Positions 1 through 6,700 of a DNA stretch of 7,497 nt are shown in pieces. The notes below the pieces were generated by a model that was not told the DNA's origin, searched no databases, and worked only from the letters and a program-made list of their open reading frames with translations. The stretch's first letter is position 1, and the number at the start of each line of letters is the position of its first letter. Source of the stretch: HGM05232 sp036661515. GTDB lineage: Bacteria; Bacteroidota; Bacteroidia; Bacteroidales; Muribaculaceae. Location: assembly GCA_036661515.1 (NCBI GenBank), contig JAVWYO010000099.1, forward strand, positions 1-7,497, read 5' to 3'. Made by a program: the position numbers and the translations under genes.

Positions 1-553
1 AACCATTATACATACCACATGTTATGCCATTATTTATTGATTTATATCCTTGATTAGCTACATTATTAGCTACACACAGAGAATTAGCATTGCGGAATGC
101 AAGGAACGGACGAAATTGAAGAGTTGTTGCCGAATGTGCCTCAACAAGAGTATATTTTATCAGGATACGATTTTCATGAGATATAAATACTTTCTCCTTA
201 GTTAATATAACGCCCCCAACGCGATATGTAGTTTTGGGTACATTTTCGCAATCAAATTCGCGAATATATTTATGCCCATTAGGATTATAGCACGAACCGT
301 TGTACTTATGAAGTCCAAGATTGAAAGGAGCGCCATGTTGAATTACGGTTTCGTCGAGTGACGATAATAGAACGTGGTTGTCGTTATCAATCTCTGGTAT
401 CGGAATAACAAGTAATCCATGCTGCTTTCTTGTATTACAGCCAACCACAGTAGTGCAGTGGTAGGCTCCTGACTGATTAGTGCGCAACATCTCTTTGGGT
501 AAAGATTGCTCAAGATTAATCATCAGATTTTTATCAAATTTTAAGTAGCTCAT
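1..553 (-). CDS. Glycogen debranching enzyme (GH133-type), N-terminal part, runs off the left edge
   Basis: The reading frame opens at an ATG at 553-551 and stays open for 184 codons to the window edge, so the C-terminal two thirds are missing. I read it by translating the minus strand. The protein begins MSYLKFDKNLMINLEQSL. It contains G29-A-Y, then N40-T-R-K-Q-H-G-L-L-V49, LLSSLDE at 62-68 and FRPFLAFR at 147-154. These are hallmarks of the N-terminal (GDE_N) domain of archaeal/bacterial-type glycogen debranching enzymes. From family knowledge, the full protein is about 650 residues, the N-terminal beta-sandwich helps bind glucan, and an (alpha/alpha)6 catalytic domain hydrolyses alpha-1,6 branches in cytoplasmic glycogen. 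The catalytic acids would lie outside the window. Residue 44 is Gln where I would expect the Tyr of NTRxYHGLL, probably natural variation. No Shine-Dalgarno sequence precedes the ATG. In Bacteroides, relatives sit beside glycogen-synthesis glycosyltransferase genes, which would be to the left here, unseen. Confidence 0.92.
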   Translation of the reverse strand, partial: MSYLKFDKNLMINLEQSLPKEMLRTNQSGAYHCTTVVGCNTRKQHGLLVIPIPEIDNDNHVLLSSLDETVIQHGAPFNLGLHKYNGSCYNPNGHKYIREFDCENVPKTTYRVGGVILTKEKVFISHENRILIKYTLVEAHSATTLQFRPFLAFRNANSLCVANNVANQGYKSINNGITCGMYNG

Positions 554-602
554 TTAAGAGTGTTTTATGTCATTAGTTAATGGTTAAATAGCACTTTAAT
601 CG

Positions 603-623
603 CTTCGTTACGAATTTACGAAG
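603..623. promoter_or_regulatory. Overlapping dyads upstream of the glycogen debranching gene
   Basis: CTTCGT (603-608) and ACGAAG (618-623) form a perfect 6-bp inverted repeat with a 9-bp spacer. Inside it, TTCGT-T-ACGAA (604-614) is a second perfect dyad. On the minus strand the block reads as two neighbouring TTCGTAA copies. It lies 50-70 bp before the ATG of the debranching enzyme, in the 202-bp gap between that gene and the lipid kinase. It could be an operator or part of a leader hairpin. TAnnTTTT-like stretches lie just upstream on the minus strand, but none comes with a well-placed -33 TTG. The role is inferred. Confidence 0.35.
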
Positions 624-755
624 TTAAAATATAGGAAACAAGAAAAAAGATAACATTTATTGGTAAAAAATGTATCTTATTCTTAATTGAATTTTATATT
701 AATTTATCGGTTACGCTAAATACTTGATTTATAACTGCAATTTAGTATAAAAAAA

Positions 756-1727
756 TTATACGTTTAATTCAGCGCGCACGGCATTAACAAAATTCCAAAA
801 TCCATCTTCTATAGGGGAAAGTATTGATTTCTTTAATTCTTCTTCATTAGGTAGAAAAATACGTATGCCCGAGTGATGACATTCTATGTGAATATCTTCA
901 TTCATCATAATAGGCTCACCATCAATGTGCATTACGCCTGGCTTTGGACGGCGTATCGTAAGCGCGTTTGTGCGAAATGTTTGAATATTAGTATCTTGGT
1001 CAAGATGCTTAGTAAATAGCAAAAGCCCAAGCATTGCCGTATCTAATGGCGTGAAAGGAAGAATTACAGTAACATCAATTAATCCATCTTGCATACTTGC
1101 ATGTGGCGCGATAAATGCGTTGTTGCCATATTGAGATGCGTTGCCACAAGCAATGACAAATGCCTTTTCGGTAATAGTGCGATCATTTGTCTCTATACTA
1201 TAAACTTGAGAACGATACTTTAAATATTCACCTAAGGTAGTTTGAAAATAAGTGAGCGGTCCTCGCTTTTTAGATTGAGCAAATTTTTCACTAATATGAG
1301 CATCAAATCCTACTCCACAAGTGCAAAAGAAAGGATGCTCATTAGCTGTGCAATAGTCAAGAGATTGAATATTATTTTCATTAATAATATTCAATGCTTT
1401 TTCAGCATTAAGAGGAATGTTAAGATGACGAGCAAGTCCATTCCCAGAGCCACACGGGATTATGCCAAGAGCGGTATTAGAATCGCGCAAAGCCGATGCT
1501 ATCTCATTAACGGTGCCATCTCCTCCAATCGCAAGAACAGCATAGTACCCCTCATCAATCGCGCGCTTTGTGAGGTCGGTAGCATGTCCAGGACGCTGAG
1601 AAAAGCGTATTTTTAGTTGATATATAGATGTGTCAATAGTATCCGTAATAGTTTGTGGCATGTATTCTTTATTTGTCGTGCCAGAAATCGGATTTATTAT
1701 TGCCAATATTTTGCGTCTCTCTTCCAT
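756..1727 (-). CDS. Diacylglycerol/lipid kinase family protein (YegS/LCB5/DagK-like)
   Basis: This 323-residue protein has the full motif set of the diacylglycerol kinase catalytic family. Numbering from the ATG at 1727: NPISG at 12-16, the nucleotide-binding GGDGT at 68-72, GSGNGLAR at 93-100, NASQYGNN at 196-203, MQDGLIDV at 212-219 and HIDGEP at 267-272. The family transfers the ATP gamma-phosphate to a lipid hydroxyl such as diacylglycerol or a sphingoid base, at the inner face of the membrane. Length and domain order are normal, and there is no signal peptide or membrane helix. The frame can be extended to a GTG at 1745 (six more residues), but a -7 promoter element ends exactly at 1745, so transcription should begin downstream of that GTG. 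I therefore use the ATG. Substrate cannot be told from sequence. Sphingolipid-making Bacteroidales make a sphingoid-base substrate possible, but this is speculation. Confidence 0.93.
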   Translation of the reverse strand: MEERRKILAIINPISGTTNKEYMPQTITDTIDTSIYQLKIRFSQRPGHATDLTKRAIDEGYYAVLAIGGDGTVNEIASALRDSNTALGIIPCGSGNGLARHLNIPLNAEKALNIINENNIQSLDYCTANEHPFFCTCGVGFDAHISEKFAQSKKRGPLTYFQTTLGEYLKYRSQVYSIETNDRTITEKAFVIACGNASQYGNNAFIAPHASMQDGLIDVTVILPFTPLDTAMLGLLLFTKHLDQDTNIQTFRTNALTIRRPKPGVMHIDGEPIMMNEDIHIECHHSGIRIFLPNEEELKKSILSPIEDGFWNFVNAVRAELNV

Positions 1728-1744
1728 ATTGTGATTTTGCACCA

Positions 1745-1752
1745 CAAAGATA
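1745..1752 (-). promoter_or_regulatory. Bacteroidetes -7 element for the lipid kinase gene
   Basis: The minus strand reads TATCTTTG, an exact match to the Bacteroides TAnnTTTG -7 box. Transcription would start near 1738, leaving a leader of roughly 10 nt before the ATG at 1727. No TTG is visible at the expected -33 distance, so only half of the bipartite promoter is supported. The box overlaps the alternative GTG start at 1745-1743, which argues against that start. Confidence 0.55.
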
Positions 1753-1815
1753 GAAATAATATGATATAAAATACCTTGAGATGTGATGATGAAACATAAA
1801 ATATTAGTTTTATAA

Positions 1816-1823
1816 TATCTTTG
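1816..1823 (+). promoter_or_regulatory. Bacteroidetes -7 element for the DUF308 membrane protein gene
   Basis: The plus strand reads TATCTTTG, again an exact TAnnTTTG match and identical to the divergent copy at 1745-1752. The predicted start near 1830 gives a leader of about 56 nt before the ATG at 1886. A weaker alternative, TATATTCG at 1847-1854, lies closer to the gene. No clear -33 TTG stands at the usual distance from the first element. Confidence 0.45.
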
Positions 1824-1885
1824 AACTAAAGTTTTGAAAAAATGTATATATTCGTGGATAATTTAGAAATAATATTTATAATGTT

Positions 1886-2452
1886 ATGAAAAATAGAAAT
1901 GGAATGTATATTACCAATATTGTAGTATTAATAGCTGGCGTGCTTTTAATAATTTTACATGATAGAGTAAATATAATGGCTGGTATTGTAATTATTATGG
2001 GAATAATGTTTCTTATACCTTCGGCAATAAATTTGCTGATGATTATGATTCAGCGAGGAAAAAACAATGTAGAAGATGGCGCAAAACAGTTTTTCTTATT
2101 AAATACAGTATCTTCTATCGGAGGGTTATGTCTGGGCATATTCCTTATCGCAATGCCTGACATCTTTATAGGAATACTTGCATATATGTTTGCAGGAATA
2201 CTTTTAATAGCAGGAATTTATCACATAGTATTTCTCGTAATTTCTTCAAAAATAGTGAAAATGCCTTTGTGGTTTTATATTCTACCTTCACTTACTACAA
2301 TAGCTGGACTGGTAATCATATTTAGTAGCGTTCGTACGATTGAGAGTGTCGTAGTACTTATAACAGGCATATCGCTTGTATGCTTTACAATAAATAGTGT
2401 ACTCGAATATTTTGGATTGAAAGCTGTAAAAAAAGACAATCTTATTATGTAG
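1886..2452 (+). CDS. DUF308/HdeD-like six-helix inner-membrane protein
   Basis: The 188-residue protein is almost entirely hydrophobic, with six likely helices near residues 8-24, 29-56, 70-90, 92-118, 127-148 and 152-172. Three helix pairs can be seen with a repeated pattern of Gly-rich first helix, short polar turn and second helix (for example IAGVLLI, GGLCLGIFLI and IAGLVII). Each turn follows a segment like LHDRVN, MPDIF or FSSVRT. This internal triplication and the length fit the DUF308 family, which includes E. coli HdeD, a membrane protein linked to acid resistance. The biochemical activity of the family is not established and acid resistance should not be assumed here. The start ATG at 1886 has no Shine-Dalgarno sequence. 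The polar segment RGKNNVEDGAKQ (57-68) links helices 2 and 3. It is transcribed divergently from the lipid kinase, and its last 8 bp overlap the convergent small membrane protein gene. Confidence 0.82.
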   Translation: MKNRNGMYITNIVVLIAGVLLIILHDRVNIMAGIVIIMGIMFLIPSAINLLMIMIQRGKNNVEDGAKQFFLLNTVSSIGGLCLGIFLIAMPDIFIGILAYMFAGILLIAGIYHIVFLVISSKIVKMPLWFYILPSLTTIAGLVIIFSSVRTIESVVVLITGISLVCFTINSVLEYFGLKAVKKDNLIM

Positions 2453-2783
2453 GAATTGCTTGGTTGGCTCTTCTAAAACTAATCAAAGCAACCAAAAAGT
2501 TGCATACTACAACACCCCAAAACATGGCATATTCAATATTTGACGGATTTAGATAGGAAAAATAGAGCGATTGCACAAGTCCGAAATATATAGAATATAT
2601 CATGAGAATTATGGATACAATTAATAGAACCTTACGCGAGCGTTTTAGTATTATTATTGCCCCAAGAATAAATAATATTATAGCTATGAAATATTTACTA
2701 ATAGTATCATTCATAATAATGAGTAAAATTCCTTCAACCCACCAATATCCAGAAGTAAAAGTAACGAGCAAATTATTTTTCAT
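2445..2783 (-). CDS. Small hypothetical membrane protein (112 aa), family not recognised
   Basis: I do not recognise this protein. It has three strongly hydrophobic stretches near residues 30-46, 52-72 and 86-103, plus a weaker one at 12-24, so three or four membrane helices. The basic cluster LKRSRK at 46-51 between two helices and RR at 104-105 after the last would favour the cytoplasmic side. There is no signal peptidase site. It starts at ATG 2783 and lies 56 nt downstream of the cytidylate-kinase-like gene on the same strand, so the two may be cotranscribed. A perfect dyad (2784-2800) sits directly against the start codon. Its 3' end overlaps the convergent DUF308 gene by 8 bp, with the two stop codons interleaved. 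It is probably a real gene: the open frame has membrane-protein composition and fills an otherwise empty stretch. Confidence 0.68.
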   Translation of the reverse strand: MKNNLLVTFTSGYWWVEGILLIIMNDTISKYFIAIILFILGAIIILKRSRKVLLIVSIILMIYSIYFGLVQSLYFSYLNPSNIEYAMFWGVVVCNFLVALISFRRANQAIPT

Positions 2784-2800
2784 ACATATTTAGAATATGT
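2784..2800. repeat. Perfect inverted repeat abutting the start of the small membrane protein gene
   Basis: ACATATT-TAG-AATATGT is a perfect dyad with 7-bp arms and a 3-bp centre. It ends one base before the ATG triplet of the 112-residue protein (2783-2781), inside the 56-bp gap after the cytidylate-kinase-like gene. As RNA it could make a weak AU-rich hairpin next to the start codon. As DNA it has the shape of a repressor site. AT-rich dyads of this size can also arise by chance in such DNA. Confidence 0.35.
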
Positions 2801-2839
2801 TTTAATTTACTCTATATAACGCTACATATTATTATAAGT

Positions 2840-3469
2840 TTATTTTAGGCGCTCGCGCAGATACTCAATAATTATTGTTGCGATTGCTTCACTACTTAAC
2901 TTTGAAGAGTCAATGGTAAGGTCATAAGATTTAGCATCTCCCCACTCCTTATTAGTATAAAAATTATAATAGTTAGCTCTAAGTTTATTCTTCTTTTCTG
3001 CTATTATGTGAGCCTCAGCCTCTGTGGTGGTGTCATTGCGACGAATAATACGAGCAACACGGGCTTCCATTGAAGCATGAATGAACACATTAATACAAAG
3101 AGGATGCTTGCGAAGCACATAATCGGCACTACGTCCAACTATCACACATGATGATTTTTCGGCAAGCGATGTCATTACGTCGCTTTGTGCCTTGTAAATG
3201 CTATCATCAGATATAGGAGTAGAACCTATAAAATAAGGCTCGGCATTATATCCGAGATTAAATGAAAATAGATTGCTAAAAAAACTTGGTATCCGCTCAT
3301 CTGCTTTCTCAAAAAATTCTGGATTAACACCCGAAGACTTAGCCGCTTCCATTAGCAACTCTTTGTCATAGTAAGCAATATTTAGCTTATCAGCAATGAT
3401 GCGTCCTATCTCACGCCCTCCACTTCCAAATTGGCGACCTATCGTAATTACATATTTTTTATCTTCCAT
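2840..3469 (-). CDS. Cytidylate-kinase-like family protein (AAA_26-type P-loop NTPase)
   Basis: This 209-residue cytoplasmic protein belongs to the cytidylate-kinase-like family common in gut Bacteroidales and Firmicutes. It opens with ITIGRQFGSGGREIG (8-22), a P-loop-like segment in which the usual lysine is replaced, followed by YYDKELL (33-39). IVGRSADYVL (110-119), the Arg-rich segment RVARIIRR (137-144, a lid-like position), RANYYNFYT (164-172) and YDLTIDSS (182-189) follow in the family's order. Relatives are called cytidylate kinases by similarity, but the true substrate is not established and a separate housekeeping Cmk normally exists, so I would not call this gene cmk. The ATG at 3469 sits about 15 nt downstream of a predicted transcription start. 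A small membrane protein follows 56 nt downstream on the same strand. Confidence 0.88.
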   Translation of the reverse strand: MEDKKYVITIGRQFGSGGREIGRIIADKLNIAYYDKELLMEAAKSSGVNPEFFEKADERIPSFFSNLFSFNLGYNAEPYFIGSTPISDDSIYKAQSDVMTSLAEKSSCVIVGRSADYVLRKHPLCINVFIHASMEARVARIIRRNDTTTEAEAHIIAEKKNKLRANYYNFYTNKEWGDAKSYDLTIDSSKLSSEAIATIIIEYLRERLK

Positions 3470-3491
3470 GATCTCATGTTTTTATAATTTG

Positions 3492-3523
3492 TAAAGATAA
3501 TGAAAAGTGAGAGTAATGCAAAA
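3492..3523 (-). promoter_or_regulatory. Bipartite Bacteroidetes promoter for the cytidylate-kinase-like gene
   Basis: On the minus strand TTTTG (3523-3519) is followed after exactly 19 bp by TATCTTTA (3499-3492). This matches the Bacteroides -33 (TTTG) and -7 (TAnnTTTG) boxes with one mismatch, in the last base of the -7 box. Transcription would start near 3485 and give a leader of roughly 15 nt. It is the best-formed promoter in the window. Confidence 0.6.
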
Positions 3524-3724
3524 GCAAATTTGGAATAATATCGGCACGAAAAAAGCAGAAGTGTGCAATATTTTTTTGAGAAACCGAGATAAATGCTTAA
3601 CTTCGCATCGGAAAAATGAGATGGCGAAAATAGCCTATTTATCAATTAAATAAGTGAGTTGAAAGTAGTTATTCTAAAAAATAATGAAACTTTCAATCGT
3701 TCTTTTGTTATTATTCCAAGCATG

Positions 3725-3743
3725 ATGTGTTATAATGACACAT
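3725..3743. promoter_or_regulatory. Operator-like dyad upstream of nifJ
   Basis: ATGTGT-TATAATG-ACACAT is a perfect inverted repeat with 6-bp arms and a 7-bp centre, ending 51 bp before the nifJ start codon. The TGTG...CACA half-sites resemble the general form of sites bound by CRP/FNR-type or Rex-type regulators, which would suit a redox enzyme, but it does not match a specific consensus exactly. The central TATAATG could also contribute to a promoter. The function is inferred. Confidence 0.35.
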
Positions 3744-3794
3744 ATAGTGCACTGTATTAATGTAATAATTTTATATTTTTAATAGATTACAAAA

Positions 3795-6700
3795 ATGAGT
3801 AAAGAAAAGAAATTCTTGACCTGTGATGGTAATCAGGCAGCAGCTCACGTGAGCTACATGTTCTCTGAAGTCGCTGCTATTTATCCAATCACACCATCGT
3901 CAACAATGGCTGAATATGTTGATGAATGGGCGGCAGCGGGACGCAAAAACATTTTTGGCGAAACAGTATTGGTTCAAGAAATGCAATCAGAAGCTGGTGC
4001 CGCTGGTGCACTACACGGTTCATTACAAGCTGGCGCATTGACCACAACCTATACCGCTTCTCAAGGGCTATTGCTGATGATTCCTAATATGTATAAGATT
4101 GCTGGTGAATTATTACCTTGCGTGTTCCACGTATCGGCAAGAACACTTGCATCTCATGCCCTGTGTATATTTGGCGATCACCAAGATGTAATGTCAACCC
4201 GACAAACGGGTTTTGCAATGCTTGCTGAGGGTTCTGTACAAGAAGTTATGGATCTTTCTGGAGTTGCACATCTTGCAACAATAAAATCACGAGTTCCTTT
4301 CATTAACTTTTTTGATGGATTCCGTACTTCTCATGAAATTCAGAAAATAGAATCTTTAGAAAACGAAGATCTTGCTCCGCTTATCGATCAAAAAGCTCTT
4401 TCAGAGTTCCGCTCACGCGCAATGACTCCCGAAAAGCCCGTTGCTCGTGGTATGGCTGAAAATCCTGATGTATTCTTTCAACATCGTGAATCAAGTAATG
4501 ATTTCTACAATGCTGTTCCAGCAATAGTTGAAGATTATATGAATAAGGTTTCGGCTATCGTTGGTAGAAAATATGGATTATTCAACTATTATGGAGCTGA
4601 TGATGCTGAGCGAGTTATTATAGCTATGGGCTCAGTTACCGAAGCTGCTAAGGAAGCCATAGATCACATGAATGCCGACGGCGAAAAAGTAGGTCTTGTA
4701 TCTGTTCACTTATATCGTCCGTTCTCAGCTAAGCATTTCCTTGCTGCTGTACCTGCTACTGCAAAGAGAATTGCAGTTCTTGATCGCACAAAAGAACCTG
4801 GAGCTACTGGAGAACCTCTTTATCTTGATGTAAAAGACTGTTTTTATGGCAAGGAAAAAGCACCTCTAATTGTAGGTGGCCGTTATGGACTTGGCTCGAA
4901 AGATACAACCCCAGCACAAATCATTTCGGTATATGAAAATCTTGCATTACCAATGCCTAAAAATGGCTTTACTATTGGTATTGATGATAATATTACATTC
5001 ACTTCTCTTCCTCCAAAAGAAGAAATTGCTCTTGGTGGCAAAGGAATGTTTCAAGCAAAATTCTTTGGTCTTGGTGCCGATGGTACTGTAGGTGCTAATA
5101 AAAATTCTGTTAAGATTATTGGTGATAATACAAATAAATATTGCCAAGCATATTTTTCTTACGACTCTAAGAAGTCGGGAGGATTTACTTGTTCTCACTT
5201 ACGCTTTGGCGAAGAACCAATACGTTCTACATATTTAGTAAATACACCAAACTTTGTTGCGTGTCACGTACAGGCTTATTTACACATGTATGATGTGACT
5301 CGTGGACTTCAAAAGAATGGCACATTCTTATTGAATACAATATGGGAAGGTGATGAACTTGCTAAAAATTTACCTAATCGTGTAAAGAAATATCTTGCAC
5401 AAAATAATATTACTCTATATTACATTAATGCTACGAAGATAGCTCAAGAGATAGGACTCGGTAACCGTACTAATACTATCTTACAATCAGCTTTTTTCCG
5501 TATTGCAGAAGTAATTCCTTCGGATCTTGCAGTTGAGCAAATGAAGAAATTCATTGTTAAGTCTTACGGAAAGAAAGGCGAAGATGTAGTAAATAAAAAT
5601 TACGCTGCTGTTGACCGCGGTGGAGAATACAAGCAACTTACTGTAAATCCTGCATGGGCTGATTTATGTGTAGAAGACGCTACTCAAAGCAACGACCCAG
5701 AATTTATAACAAACGTTGTTCGTCCTATTAATGCACAAGATGGCGACTTACTTCCCGTTTCTACCTTCAAAAATATTGAAGATGGTACATGGGAACAAGG
5801 AACAGCTAAATATGAAAGACGTGGCGTAGCAGCATTTGTTCCTCAATGGGATGCTGAAAATTGTATCCAATGTAACAAATGTGCTTATGTTTGTCCTCAC
5901 GCAGCTATACGTCCATTCGTATTGACTAAGGCTGAGATGGATAAGGCTCCATTTGGAGAAACTGATACACTCCCAGCTATTGGTAAAGCATTTACAGATA
6001 TGCGTTTTGCTCAAGTTGTTGATGTACTTGATTGCCTTGGTTGTAGCAATTGTGTTGATGTATGTCCTGGTAAGAAGGGTAATAAAGCTCTTGTAATGAA
6101 ACCGCTTGAATCTCAACTTGATATTCAAAAAAATTGGGATTATTGCGTAGATCATGTAGCTTCAAAACAACATCTTGTTGATGTGAAGTCAAACGTAAAA
6201 AATTCGCAATTTGCAACACCACTATTTGAATTCTCTGGCGCATGCTCTGGTTGTGGCGAGACTTCTTATGTGAAACTTATCACACAACTATTTGGAGATC
6301 GTGAAATGGTAGCTAATGCCACAGGTTGCAGCTCTATCTATTCAGGTTCTGTTCCTGCCACTCCTTATACAACAAATGAAAGAGGTCAAGGTCCTGCTTG
6401 GGCTAACTCATTGTTTGAGGACTTCTGCGAGTTTGGTATGGGTATGGTTTTAGCAAATGAAAAAATGCGCGCTCGTCTTGTTAATTTGATGAAAGACGCT
6501 CAAAGTTGCACTTGCTGTTCTGACGAATTGAAAGGCCTATTCAATGAATGGATTGAAAATTGTGAAGATGCAGATAAGACAAAAGAACTTGCCGATAAAA
6601 TTAATCCTCTCGTTGCATTATGCGACTGCGATTATTGCAAAAAAATAAAAGAACTTAGCCACTTCCTTGTAAAACGTTCACAATGGATTATTGGTGGTGA

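Larger units (their letters stand above)
3470..3794. other. 325-bp divergent intergenic region between the cytidylate-kinase-like gene and nifJ
   Basis: This is the longest gap in the window. Its left end holds the minus-strand promoter at 3492-3523. Its right third holds the dyad at 3725-3743 and an 8-bp palindrome AGTGCACT at 3746-3753. The middle (about 3530-3700) is AT-rich with no gene, tRNA or strong hairpin that I can see. A 65-codon minus-strand frame runs through it (3448-3645) but overlaps the start of the kinase-like gene, has no recognisable protein character and crosses the kinase promoter, so I do not count it. The nifJ promoter must lie here. TTTTG at 3703-3707 is a possible -33 box, but no clean TAnnTTTG follows at 19-21 bp. 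Confidence 0.6.

Noticed and set aside
660..755. Terminator after the lipid kinase gene
   Set aside because: The T-run directly after the stop codon has no stem before it. The best pairing (CTAAAT/ATTTAG with an 18-nt loop) is too weak.
1242..1616. Plus-strand 124-codon open frame inside the lipid kinase gene
   Set aside because: It is antisense to a gene with complete family motifs, and its translation has no domain character.
2602..2793. Plus-strand 63-codon open frame opposite the small membrane protein
   Set aside because: It lies antisense to the membrane-protein gene and resembles its complement; no independent support.
3448..3645. Minus-strand 65-codon open frame upstream of the cytidylate-kinase-like gene
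   Set aside because: It overlaps the start of that gene out of frame and runs across its promoter, and its composition does not look like a conserved protein.
3530..3700. Possible small RNA or tRNA in the nifJ upstream gap
   Set aside because: No tRNA arms, strong hairpin or terminator could be found; only short 4-bp complements such as CCGA/TCGG.
5748..6243. Minus-strand open frames inside nifJ
   Set aside because: They are shadows of the nifJ coding sequence, which is continuous with all cofactor motifs in frame.
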